Below are positions 35,811 through 43,697 of a stretch of 64,000 bases of DNA, one piece after another. Where the stretch lies: NCBI RefSeq assembly GCF_000400995.2, contig NZ_DF238950.1, forward strand, positions 74,100 through 138,099, given 5' to 3'. The notes beneath the pieces were generated by a model. The model did no database searches. It was not told the DNA's origin and saw only the letters and a program-made list of their open reading frames with translations. The first letter of the stretch is position 1, and every line of letters begins with the position of its first letter. Made by a program: the position numbers and the translations under genes. The DNA comes from Acidovorax sp. MR-S7. GTDB taxonomy: Bacteria > Pseudomonadota > Gammaproteobacteria > Burkholderiales > Burkholderiaceae_C.

Positions 35811-36719
35811 TCAGCGCTCCCTGTGCCTGCCGGCACGCAGCATGTCGCGCATGTCCTGCAGCGCCACTGCGCTGCTGCCCTCCATGCGCACGCGGGGCGC
35901 GGGCTTGAAGGCGTGGCCGTAGACGATCTCGAAAGTCAGCGCGAGCTGCCCGCCCTGGCGCGCATCGGCCAGCCTCTCGGCGAGGGTCTGCTCCAGGTTC
36001 GCATGCCAGCGCCGCCCGCGCAAGGAGGGAAAACGCTGCGGATGCAGGTTGCGCCCCAGCCCCCGCAGCTCCTGCAGCAGGCGCGCGGGCGTGGCGAAGG
36101 TGAGCACGATGCGCTCCATGTCCATGACGGGCTCGGCGAAACCAGCCTGCACCAGCATGTCGCCCCAGTCGTGCATGTCGGTCATCGCATGCCCGGGCGC
36201 GGGCCAGTCCAGCGCGGCATAGAGCGCCCGCAGCTCGCGCAGCGTGTCCGGCCCCAGGCAGGAGAACATCAGGTAGCCATCCACGGCCAGCGCCTTGTAC
36301 CACCGCGCGATCAGCGCCTGTGGGTCGGCCGCCATGTGCAGCGCCATGTTGGACCACAGCATCTGCACGCCGCCATCGGGCGGCACGCCGAAGCGCGGCG
36401 CGGCCGAAGACCAGCGCGCCGGACTCCACCAGGCCTTGCCGAAATGCGCCTGGGCGGCCGCCTCGCCGGCGGGCGAGGACGTTTCCGCAATGTGGCTGGC
36501 GGCCTGCGCGAAGCGCTGGCCCACGAGGGCATGGCCCTCGATGCCGCCGCGCACGGGGTCCCAGTCGCACCACGCGGCAGGGGGCTTCACGATCCATTGC
36601 AGCCGGTCCTGCATGCGCCGCGCCACCTCTTCGTGGAGCCACGGCGACGCCTGCGGCACCATGGCGTGCCAGCGGGCCGCGGCGGCCGGGTCGATGGTGG
36701 GCGGGAGATGTTCGGACAT
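35811..36719 (-). CDS. BioC-like methyltransferase, divergent
   Basis: A 302-residue protein related to malonyl-ACP methyltransferases (BioC) of biotin synthesis. The second half fits: VQMLWSNMALHMAADP, GYLMFSCLGPDTLRELR, MTDMHDWGDMLVQAGF and VLTFATPARLLQELRGLG are family stretches. The usual SAM-binding motif I (VLDLGCGTG) is absent; at that place the protein reads WCDWDPVRGGIEGHAL. Activity is therefore doubtful, or SAM is bound in another way. Start MSEHLPPT at 36719. It diverges from comF across 35 bp. Confidence 0.78.
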   Translation of the reverse strand: MSEHLPPTIDPAAAARWHAMVPQASPWLHEEVARRMQDRLQWIVKPPAAWCDWDPVRGGIEGHALVGQRFAQAASHIAETSSPAGEAAAQAHFGKAWWSPARWSSAAPRFGVPPDGGVQMLWSNMALHMAADPQALIARWYKALAVDGYLMFSCLGPDTLRELRALYAALDWPAPGHAMTDMHDWGDMLVQAGFAEPVMDMERIVLTFATPARLLQELRGLGRNLHPQRFPSLRGRRWHANLEQTLAERLADARQGGQLALTFEIVYGHAFKPAPRVRMEGSSAVALQDMRDMLRAGRHRER

Positions 36720-36754
36720 GGGGGGCCGCAAATGGCCGCGAGTATATTGAGCCC

Positions 36755-37474
36755 ATGCGTTTCACGCGCTCCACGGGGATTTCGCGGCCCTGGGCCGACC
36801 ACCTTGCGGCCCTGCTGCCGAGCCAGTGCGCCGTCTGCCGCGCATGGCCCGCGCAGCGCGTGTGCGCGGCCTGCCGCGGCCAGTTCGTCCCGGCGCAGGC
36901 GCGCTGCGCCACCTGCGCGCGCACCGTGCCCGAGGGCTTGGCCCGCTGCGGCGAATGCCTGGCCCATCCGCCACCGCTGGACGCCTGCATCGCCGCCGTG
37001 CCCTATGGCTACCCCTGGGCCGGCGCACTGGCGGAGTTCAAGTTCCGCGCAGACCCCGGCTGGGCGCAGGCGCTGGCCGGCCTCATGCGGGAGGCCCCGG
37101 GCGCCCGCGATACGCTGGCCCAGGCACGCTGGGTGCTGCCCGTCCCGCTGTCGCGGGCGCGGCTGCAGGAGCGCGGCTACAACCAGGCTCTGCTGCTGGC
37201 CCGCGCGCTGGCGGCTCCCCGCGTGCACGCCGGCGTGCTGCTGCGCAGCCGCGCCACCGAAGCCCAGAGCGGCCTGCCGCGCGCGCAGCGCCTGCGCAAT
37301 CTGCGCGGCGCCTTCGCGCTCGATCCCCAGGCCGCGCCGCTGCTGGCGGGCACGCAGGTGGTGCTGGTGGACGACGTCATGACCACGGGCGCCACCCTGC
37401 ACACCGCAGCCGCACTGGTGCGCGAGGCGGGCGCGCGGCACGTGTCGGCGCTGGTGCTGGCGCGCACGGAGTGA
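36755..37474 (+). CDS. comF: ComF family protein (double zinc ribbon, PRTase fold)
   Basis: A 239-residue protein with N-terminal cysteine pairs (CAVC, CAAC, CATC, CGEC within the first 70 residues), fitting a double zinc ribbon, then a phosphoribosyltransferase domain with the PRPP loop VVLVDDVMTTGAT. ComF/GntX proteins are needed for natural DNA uptake in some bacteria but their reaction is uncertain. ATG 36755 opens MRFTRSTGISRPW. It diverges from the BioC-like gene and precedes trmL. Confidence 0.9.
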   Translation: MRFTRSTGISRPWADHLAALLPSQCAVCRAWPAQRVCAACRGQFVPAQARCATCARTVPEGLARCGECLAHPPPLDACIAAVPYGYPWAGALAEFKFRADPGWAQALAGLMREAPGARDTLAQARWVLPVPLSRARLQERGYNQALLLARALAAPRVHAGVLLRSRATEAQSGLPRAQRLRNLRGAFALDPQAAPLLAGTQVVLVDDVMTTGATLHTAAALVREAGARHVSALVLARTE

Positions 37475-37546
37475 CGCGGGCCGGCGGCGATACGTTTCTT
37501 TACGACGAGCGCCCCCGCCTGCCCGCGCGCCGCCGACAATAGCCGC

Positions 37547-38038
37547 ATGTTCCACATCGTCCTTGTCGAGCCCGAGATCCCGCCCAACACCGGCAACGTG
37601 ATCCGGCTGGCCGCCAACTCCGGCTGCATGCTGCACCTGGTGGAGCCCCTGGGCTTTTCGATGGAAGACCGCCTCATGCGCCGCGCGGGGCTGGACTACC
37701 ACGAGTACGCCGACGTGCGCCGCCACGGCGGCTGGACGGCGCTGCTGCGCGACGAGGAGCCTGACCTCTCGCGCATGTTCGCGCTCACCACGCACGCCAC
37801 GCAGTCCGTCTACGACACCGGCTTCCTGCCGGGCGACTGGCTGGTGTTCGGCGCCGAATCACGCGGCCTGCCGGCCGAGCTGCGCGAGACCTTCCCGCCC
37901 GCGCAACGCCTGCGCCTGCCCATGCTGCCCACGCAGCGCAGCCTGAACCTGTCGAACGCGGTGGCGGTTACGGTGTACGAGGCCTGGCGGCAGAACAGCT
38001 TCCTCACGCCCGCGCCGGCCGCCGCCGCGCAACCCTGA
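37547..38038 (+). CDS. trmL: tRNA (cytidine34-2'-O)-methyltransferase
   Basis: SPOUT-fold methyltransferase that modifies the wobble base of certain leucine tRNAs. The 163-residue product opens MFHIVLVEPEIPPNTGNVIR, then has LHLVEPLGF, VFGAESRGLP and the knot motif LPMLPTQRSLNLSNAVAV, all TrmL signatures. Length is normal with a short Ala/Pro tail. It ends 4 bp before the stop of the convergent MaoC gene. Confidence 0.96.
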   Translation: MFHIVLVEPEIPPNTGNVIRLAANSGCMLHLVEPLGFSMEDRLMRRAGLDYHEYADVRRHGGWTALLRDEEPDLSRMFALTTHATQSVYDTGFLPGDWLVFGAESRGLPAELRETFPPAQRLRLPMLPTQRSLNLSNAVAVTVYEAWRQNSFLTPAPAAAAQP

Positions 38039-38042
38039 CCGG

Positions 38043-38510
38043 TCAGCCGGCAGGCGCGCCGTAGCTGCGCACCAGCGCCTCGGCCACGCACACGGGCTTG
38101 TCGCCGCCCTCGCGCTCCACGGTGACCTCCCAGGCCATCTGCAGGCCGTCCGGCGGCGCCGGTTCGGCCGCGGCCAGCGTCAGGCGCCCGCGCAGGCGGC
38201 TGCCGACGGGCACGGGCGCCGGGAAGCGCACGCGGTTCAGGCCGTAGTTGACGCCCATGCGCGCGCCTTCGATGGCGAACGCCGCCTCCATGAAGCGCGG
38301 CAGCAGCGACAGGGTCAGGAAGCCGTGGGCGATGGTGGTGCCGAACGGCCCCTGCGCCGCGCGCTGCGGGTCGGTGTGGATCCACTGGTGGTCGCCCGTG
38401 GCGTCGGCGAACAGGTTCACCTGCGCCTGGGTGACTTCGATCCAGTCGGTCACGGCCACTTCCTGCCCGATGCAGGCGGCCACCTCGGAATAGCTGCGGA
38501 AGGTTTTCAT
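38043..38510 (-). CDS. MaoC family (R)-hydratase/dehydratase-like protein
   Basis: A 155-residue hot-dog-fold protein. The MaoC active-site signature is present: VNLFADATGDHQWIHTDPQRAAQ with the catalytic Asp and His, then GTTIAHGFLTLSLLPRF. Members hydrate enoyl-CoAs to (R)-3-hydroxyacyl-CoAs, which can feed polyhydroxyalkanoate synthesis; the substrate here is not known. The ATG at 38508-38510 gives MKTFRSYSEVAACIG. It lies downstream of the ParA-like gene, about 49 bp away. Confidence 0.92.
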   Translation of the reverse strand: MKTFRSYSEVAACIGQEVAVTDWIEVTQAQVNLFADATGDHQWIHTDPQRAAQGPFGTTIAHGFLTLSLLPRFMEAAFAIEGARMGVNYGLNRVRFPAPVPVGSRLRGRLTLAAAEPAPPDGLQMAWEVTVEREGGDKPVCVAEALVRSYGAPAG

Positions 38511-38559
38511 GCGGCGACTGTAGCCAGCGGGCCGTGCGGTCCTTGTCCGGCAAGCGACA

Positions 38560-39186
38560 TCAGGCACCGGCGCCGTCCAGCCAGGCGCAGATGCCCTGCC
38601 ACTGCTCCAGGTCGCGCGCCACGCGGCCGGGCGACAGGTCGAACAGCGTCAGCCCGTGCGCGGCCAGGTGGATGTAGTTCTGCGTATCGCGCAGGTAGCC
38701 CAGCACCGGCAGGCCGAGGCTGTCCACGAAGGCATGCAGCTTGTCGGCGGCAAGGGTGCGCGCGTCCACGCGCATGCCCACGATGCCGACCTGCGCCTGG
38801 CCGCCCAGCCGGTGCTCGGCCAGGTCGTCGAGAAACTGGCGCGTGGCGAAGATGTCGAACACGCTGGGCTGCAAGGGCACGACGATGCGGTCGGCCAGCC
38901 GCAGCACGTCCTTGAGCCTCCATCCGTGCAGGCCCGCAGGCGTGTCCAGCACGGCGTGCGTCGCCTCCCTGGGCGGCTTGCCGATCCAGTCGGAGTTCAC
39001 GTCCCACAGCCCGATGGGCCGCGCCGCCGCCGGGCGCTGCTGCAGCCACAGCCGCGCAGACTGCTGGCGGTCCACGTCGCCCAGCACCACCGTGTGGCCC
39101 CGGCTGGCGAAATAGCCCGCGATCTGGGTGGCCAGCGTGGACTTGCCCACGCCGCCCTTGGGATTTGCGACTGCGACCACCGGCAT
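38560..39186 (-). CDS. ParA/MinD-type ATPase, orphan
   Basis: A 208-residue deviant-Walker ATPase: MPVVAVANPKGGVGKSTLAT includes the KGGVGKST P-loop with the signature lysine, and DVDRQQSARLWLQQR and LDTPAGLHGW follow. The ATG at 39184-39186 has GGAGG five bases upstream, so longer frames are not used. There is no ParB partner beside it, so a role in plasmid-like partition is unlikely; orphan ParA proteins can position cellular cargo. A dispersed repeat lies just upstream. Confidence 0.88.
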   Translation of the reverse strand: MPVVAVANPKGGVGKSTLATQIAGYFASRGHTVVLGDVDRQQSARLWLQQRPAAARPIGLWDVNSDWIGKPPREATHAVLDTPAGLHGWRLKDVLRLADRIVVPLQPSVFDIFATRQFLDDLAEHRLGGQAQVGIVGMRVDARTLAADKLHAFVDSLGLPVLGYLRDTQNYIHLAAHGLTLFDLSPGRVARDLEQWQGICAWLDGAGA

Positions 39187-39210
39187 GCGTGCCTCCAACA
39201 TTGATGACAA

Positions 39211-39264
39211 TGAAAATGGGCCCTGGCGCTTATCCAGCAAGCGCGAGCAGCTCTCTTTTCAATA
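39211..39264 (-). repeat. Dispersed palindromic repeat, copy 7 (LysE-ParA gap)
   Basis: Minus strand reads GAGAGCTGCTCGCGCTTGC, then TGGATAAGCGCCAGGGCCCATTTTC. It fills the gap between the LysE and ParA genes. Confidence 0.86.
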
Positions 39265-39267
39265 GTA

Positions 39268-39906
39268 TCAGCCGTGCTGCGTGCCGCGCTTGACGAAGAA
39301 CAGCCCCGCCCCCACCAGCATCAGCAGGCCGCCGAACACGCGGTTTTGCGCACGCATGGCGCTGGCGCTTTGCATCAGGCGGCGCAGCGCGCTGGCGCTG
39401 GCAGCGTAGCCGTTCATGACGATCAGGTCCACCGAGAGCATGGTAACGGCCATCACCAGCAGCTGGATCCACAGCGGGCGCGCGTCGGTCAGGAACTGCG
39501 GCAGCACGGCCACCATGAAGAGGATGCCCTTGGGGTTGGTGGCATTGGTCAGCAGGCCCGTGAGCACGCGGCGGCGCCAGCCCGCGGGCGCGGCCACGAG
39601 GTCGCCGCCCAGCGTGCCCTTCGCACCGGCGCGCCACTGGCACCAGCCCAGGTAGATGAGGTAGCAGGCGCCGAGCACCTTGACGGCGTTGAAGGCCAAC
39701 TCCGACGCGATCAGCAGCGAGCCCACGCCCGCGCCCGCCACGACGAGGATGAGCAGCAGCCCCAGCTCCAGCCCCAGGATGGTGGCGCCCGTCTTGCGCA
39801 CGCCGTACGACAGGCCATGGATCATCGACAGCACCGCGCCCGAGCCGGGCGAGATGGCGATCACCCACGATGCCGCGAAGAAAGCCATCCAGGTATGCCA
39901 GTCCAT
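39268..39906 (-). CDS. LysE family exporter
   Basis: Inner-membrane exporter of 212 residues with about six helices. The N-terminal ISPGSGAVLSMIHGLSYGVRK and the conserved NATNPKGILFM motif are LysE/RhtB signatures. Substrates of the family are amino acids or their analogues; the actual one is unknown. It diverges from the Kef-type antiporter across 84 bp. Confidence 0.93.
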   Translation of the reverse strand: MDWHTWMAFFAASWVIAISPGSGAVLSMIHGLSYGVRKTGATILGLELGLLLILVVAGAGVGSLLIASELAFNAVKVLGACYLIYLGWCQWRAGAKGTLGGDLVAAPAGWRRRVLTGLLTNATNPKGILFMVAVLPQFLTDARPLWIQLLVMAVTMLSVDLIVMNGYAASASALRRLMQSASAMRAQNRVFGGLLMLVGAGLFFVKRGTQHG

Positions 39907-39990
39907 CGGGAGAGAGTCCTACGAAAACGAAGGCGGGATTCTATCGGTGCAAAATTTCCGGCTCCCCCGCTGCCCCGCCCCTTCTCCACC

Positions 39991-41826
39991 ATGGCCCACG
40001 CCCCCGTCTGGCTCACCTACGGATTCACCTACCTCGCCGCGGCCGTCATAGCCGTGCCCATCGCGCGTGCGCTGGGGCTCGGCTCCATCATCGGCTACCT
40101 CGCGGCGGGCATCGCCATCGGGCCGTGGGGCCTCGGGCTGGTGAGCAACGTGCAGGACATCCTGCACTTCGCCGAGTTCGGCGTGGTGCTGATGCTGTTC
40201 CTCGTGGGGCTGGAGCTGCAGCCCAGCCGCCTGTGGAGCATGCGCCGCCCCATCTTCGGCCTGGGCACGGCGCAGGTGCTGGGCTGCGCCGCGCTGCTAT
40301 GGGCTGCCGCATGGGCCTGGGGGCTGCCGTGGCGCGTCGGCCTGGTGGGCGCATTGGGACTGGCGCTGTCGTCCACCGCGATCGCGCTGCAGGTGATCGC
40401 CGAGCGCAACCTCATGGGCACCGACAGCGGGCAGAAGGCGTTCTCCATCCTGCTGTTCCAGGACGTGGCGGCCATTCCCATCCTGGCGCTGCTGCCGCTG
40501 CTGGGCGTGGGTGGTCCGGCGCACGCGCACGGCGCGCAGGATCTGCTGCCCGAGGCGCTGCGGATCGTCGGCGTGGTGGGCGCCATCGTGCTCGGCGGGC
40601 GGCTGCTGTTGCGCCCGCTGCTGCGCTGGATCGCCGGGAGCAATACGCCCGAGATCTTCACCGCCGCGTCGCTCTTCCTCGTGGTGGGCATCGCCATGCT
40701 GATGCTGTCGGTGGGCCTGTCCATGGCGCTGGGCGCCTTCCTCGCGGGCGTGCTGCTGGCCGACAGCGAGTACCGCCGCGAGCTGGAGACCGACATCGAG
40801 CCCTTCAAGGGCCTGCTGCTGGGCCTGTTCTTCATCGCCGTGGGCATGAGCATCGACTTCGGCGTGATCCTGCGCCAGCCGCTCACCATGCTCGCGCTGG
40901 TCGTGGGCTTCCTCGCCGCCAAGGCCGTGGTGATCTGGCTGCTCGCGCGCGCGACCGGCATGCCCTACCAAGAGCGGCCGGTGTTCACGCTGCTGCTCGC
41001 GCAGGGCGGCGAGTTCGCGTTCGTGGTGTTCCAGAGCGCGGTGAGCTTCCGCGCCATCGAGGCGGAGATGGCCTCGCTGCTCATCGGCGCGGTGGCGCTG
41101 TCGATGCTGCTCTCGCCGCTGCTGCTGGTGTGGCTGGACCGCGCGCTGCTCAAGCGCCACGCCACGCTCAAGGCCGAGCCCCAGCACGCCGACGCGATGG
41201 CCGAGCCGCAGACCGCGCCCGTCATCATCGCGGGCTTCGGCCGCTACGGGCAGATCGTGGCGCGCATGATGCTCGCGCAGGGCGTTCCCGCCACGGTGCT
41301 CGACCACAGCGTGGAGATGCTCGAGGTGGCCCACACCTTCGGCTACCGCGTCTTCTATGGCGACGCCACGCGCGTGAACCTGCTGCGCATGGCCGGCGCA
41401 GAGCACGCGCGCATCCTCGTGGTGGCGGTGGACGCGCCCGAGCAGTCGCTCAAGATCGTGCAGCTCGCGCGCAAGCATTTCCCGCAGCTGGAGATCGTGG
41501 CCCGCGCGCGCGATGTGACGCACTGGCACGCGCTGCGCGACCTGGGCGTGACGCACGTGCAGCGCGAGCTGTTCGAGTCCAGCCTGCGCACCGCGCGCAC
41601 GGTGCTCGAACTCTCGGGCGTGCCCGCGCAGGAGGCCCAGTTCCTGGCCGAGCGCTTCCGCGCCCACAACATCCACCTGTCCGACCTCATGTACGAGCAC
41701 CACCACGACCGCGAGGCCATGATCGCCGTGGCCAAGCAGGGCCGCCGCCAGCTCATCGAGCAGATGGCCAAGGAGCGGCAGGAGCGCATGCAGGCGCAGG
41801 AAGCCGCGCGAGGCGATTCAGCATAA
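39991..41826 (+). CDS. Kef-type monovalent cation:proton antiporter (CPA2)
   Basis: Inner-membrane antiporter of 611 residues: about twelve helices (1-385) of the Na+/H+ exchanger fold, with GLGSIIGYLAAGIAIGPWG, LFLVGLEL, LSSTAIALQVI and LLFQDVAAIPIL, then a cytosolic TrkA-N/RCK domain (about 405-530) with the NAD-binding GFGRYGQIVARMM. The acidic helix pair QDVA is present. It resembles KefB/KefC/YbaL; glutathione control is not evident from sequence. ATG 39991 gives MAHAPVWLTYGF. The stop abuts a hairpin repeat that should act as terminator. Confidence 0.94.
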   Translation: MAHAPVWLTYGFTYLAAAVIAVPIARALGLGSIIGYLAAGIAIGPWGLGLVSNVQDILHFAEFGVVLMLFLVGLELQPSRLWSMRRPIFGLGTAQVLGCAALLWAAAWAWGLPWRVGLVGALGLALSSTAIALQVIAERNLMGTDSGQKAFSILLFQDVAAIPILALLPLLGVGGPAHAHGAQDLLPEALRIVGVVGAIVLGGRLLLRPLLRWIAGSNTPEIFTAASLFLVVGIAMLMLSVGLSMALGAFLAGVLLADSEYRRELETDIEPFKGLLLGLFFIAVGMSIDFGVILRQPLTMLALVVGFLAAKAVVIWLLARATGMPYQERPVFTLLLAQGGEFAFVVFQSAVSFRAIEAEMASLLIGAVALSMLLSPLLLVWLDRALLKRHATLKAEPQHADAMAEPQTAPVIIAGFGRYGQIVARMMLAQGVPATVLDHSVEMLEVAHTFGYRVFYGDATRVNLLRMAGAEHARILVVAVDAPEQSLKIVQLARKHFPQLEIVARARDVTHWHALRDLGVTHVQRELFESSLRTARTVLELSGVPAQEAQFLAERFRAHNIHLSDLMYEHHHDREAMIAVAKQGRRQLIEQMAKERQERMQAQEAARGDSA

Positions 41827-41876
41827 AAAAAGCTGCCAGCGCTTGTCCACCAAGCGCTGGCAGCTATTTTTCAGAT
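41824..41876. terminator. Repeat copy 8 as bidirectional terminator (antiporter / Bug)
   Basis: Perfect 15-base arms AGCTGCCAGCGCTTG (41831-41845) and CAAGCGCTGGCAGCT (41851-41865) around TCCAC, with an A tract before and ATTTTT after. It is a member of the dispersed palindromic repeat family and lies between convergent genes. Confidence 0.9.
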
Positions 41877-41884
41877 AGCACCTG

Positions 41885-42868
41885 TCAGTCGGCCGTCGCG
41901 CCCGACTCCTTCACCACCTTGCCCCACTTGGCCGTCTCGGCCTTGATGAAGGCGGCGAACTGCTCGGGCGTTTCCACCACCACGTCGCCGCCCTGATCGG
42001 CGATCTTCTTCTTCACGTCGGGCTGGCTCAGCACCTTGGCCAGCGCGGCGTGCAGCTTGTCGAGCACGGGCTTCGGGGTGCCCGCCACGGCGAACATGCC
42101 GAACCACGAGGTGGCCTCGTAGCCGGGCACGCCGGCCTCGGCGATGGTGGGCACGTCGGGCAATTCGGGCGAGCGCTTGGCCGTGGTCACGGCGATGGGG
42201 CGCAGCTTGCCCGAGCGCACGTGCTGGATGGCCGAGGGCATGTTGTCGAACATGATGGGGATCTGGTTGCCCAGCAGGTCGGTCACGGCCGGGGCGCTGC
42301 CCTTGTAGGGCACGTGCACCATGTCCACCTTGGCCATGCTCTTGAACAGCTCGCCCGACAGGTGGATAGAGCTGCCGCTGCCCGAGGAGCCGAAGTTCAC
42401 CTCGCCCGGATGGGCCTTGGCGTAGGCGATCAACTCCTGCACGGTCTTGTACGGCTGCTTGGGGTTGGCCACGAGCAGGTTGGGCACGGTGGCCACGCGC
42501 GAGAGGGGCGCGAAATCCTTGATCGGATTGAAGGGCATCTTCTTGTAGAGCGCCTCGTTGATCGCGTGCGTGCCCACGGTGCCCATGAACAGCGTGTAGC
42601 CGTCGGGCTGCGCCTTGGCCGCGAGCGACGCGCCGATGTTGCCGCCCGCGCCGGGCTTGTTGTCCACGACCACGGACTGGCCCAGCTCGGTCGTCAAGGC
42701 CTGGCCGACGATGCGCGCCAGGATGTCGGTGGTGCCGCCGGCCGAGAACGGCACGACGATGGTGATGGGCTTGGCGGGATAGTTCTGCGCGGCGGCGCCC
42801 AGCGGCAGGGTGGCGGCGATGGCGGCGGCCAGCAGGGCGCGGCGTGCGGTGCGGAAGGTGGAGTTCAT
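41885..42868 (-). CDS. Bug-family solute-binding protein of the pca gene cluster
   Basis: Periplasmic TctC-like receptor, 327 residues, signal peptide MNSTFRTARRALLAAAIAAT ending AAAQ. Motifs: YPAKPITIVVPFSAGGTTDI, VVVDNKPGAGGNIGAS, VPYKGSAPA. It is last in a minus-strand series pcaI-pcaJ-pcaF-SDR-bug, so its ligand may be an aromatic or dicarboxylic acid that feeds the oxoadipate pathway; this is inference from context. It lies 33 bp after the SDR gene and ends at the hairpin repeat shared with the Kef-type gene. Confidence 0.92.
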   Translation of the reverse strand: MNSTFRTARRALLAAAIAATLPLGAAAQNYPAKPITIVVPFSAGGTTDILARIVGQALTTELGQSVVVDNKPGAGGNIGASLAAKAQPDGYTLFMGTVGTHAINEALYKKMPFNPIKDFAPLSRVATVPNLLVANPKQPYKTVQELIAYAKAHPGEVNFGSSGSGSSIHLSGELFKSMAKVDMVHVPYKGSAPAVTDLLGNQIPIMFDNMPSAIQHVRSGKLRPIAVTTAKRSPELPDVPTIAEAGVPGYEATSWFGMFAVAGTPKPVLDKLHAALAKVLSQPDVKKKIADQGGDVVVETPEQFAAFIKAETAKWGKVVKESGATAD

Positions 42869-42901
42869 GGCGTTTCCTGTTTCTGAAAAAGGGGGATGGG
42901 G

Positions 42902-43615
42902 TCAGACGCCGGCCACGCCGACGGTCATGCCGCCGCAGACGTAGAGCACCTGGCCGGTGACGAAGCCACTGCGCGCATCGAGCAGGTAGGACGCGGCGTG
43001 CGCGATGTCCTCGGGCGTGCCCACGCGCTTGACGGGCACGGCGTCGATGATGGCCTGGGTGCGCGGCGCGCCCGGCGGGTTGGCCTTGTCGAACAGTTCG
43101 GTGCGAATGGGGCCGGGGCCGATGGCGTTGGCCGTGATGCCGTGGCGCCCCAGCTCCAGCGCCCACACGCGCGTCATGCCGATCAGGCCGGCCTTGGTGG
43201 CCGAGTAGGCGGTGCGCAGCTCCTTGCCCAGCGCGGCGCGCGAGGACATGTTGACGATGCGCCCGAAACCCGCTTCGCGCATGCCCGGCAGCAGCGCCTG
43301 CATGCACTGCAGCGCGCAGCGCAGGTTGAGCGCCACGGCCAGGTCGAACTGCGCGAGCGTCTGCTCGCCGGCCTCGGCGGGCACCACGATGCCCACGTTG
43401 TTCACGAGGCGCGTGATGGGGCCGCCGGCCAGCGCCTGCTCCAGCGCGCGCGCTGTCTCGGCAGGGTTGGAGAGGTCGGCCTGGATGCCGCCGGGCACGT
43501 GATCGACCGCGCGGTCGATCACCACGGGCTCGTAGCCGTCGGCACGGCAGCGCTCGGCCGTGGCGGCGCCGATGCCCGCGCCGCCGCCGGTGATGAGGAC
43601 GCGTTCTTTTTTCAT
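42902..43615 (-). CDS. Short-chain dehydrogenase/reductase
   Basis: A 237-residue SDR with the nucleotide motif TGGGAGIG at the N-terminus, NNVGI, the catalytic serine in NMSSRAALGK and YSATK (Tyr-x3-Lys). The family resembles FabG/3-hydroxyacyl reductases. Its place after pcaF and before a Bug receptor suggests a 3-hydroxyacyl-CoA or hydroxy-acid step, but the substrate cannot be assigned. A second type of dispersed repeat separates it from pcaF. Confidence 0.92.
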   Translation of the reverse strand: MKKERVLITGGGAGIGAATAERCRADGYEPVVIDRAVDHVPGGIQADLSNPAETARALEQALAGGPITRLVNNVGIVVPAEAGEQTLAQFDLAVALNLRCALQCMQALLPGMREAGFGRIVNMSSRAALGKELRTAYSATKAGLIGMTRVWALELGRHGITANAIGPGPIRTELFDKANPPGAPRTQAIIDAVPVKRVGTPEDIAHAASYLLDARSGFVTGQVLYVCGGMTVGVAGV

Positions 43616-43618
43616 CGC

Positions 43619-43694
43619 CGGGCCGCCCCAAGATGAAAAAGCGGCCCCCTCGGGGGGCAGCGGACTACGCGAAGCGAGGAAGCGTGGGGGCTCT
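43619..43694 (-). repeat. GC-rich dispersed repeat with terminator hairpin (second family)
   Basis: On the minus strand this reads from AGCCCCCACGCTTCC through CTTCGCGTAGTCCGCTG to a CCCCCCGAGGGGG hairpin and CCGCTTTTTC, then TTGGGGCGGCCCG. I recall this type as widespread in Comamonadaceae genomes. The hairpin plus T tract can terminate transcription leaving pcaF. Only one copy is seen in the window. Confidence 0.7.
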
Positions 43695-43697
43695 GTT

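Noticed and set aside
38560-39186. ParA as part of a partition locus or plasmid remnant
   Set aside because: No parB, no parS-like repeats and normal chromosomal neighbours; treated as an orphan ATPase.
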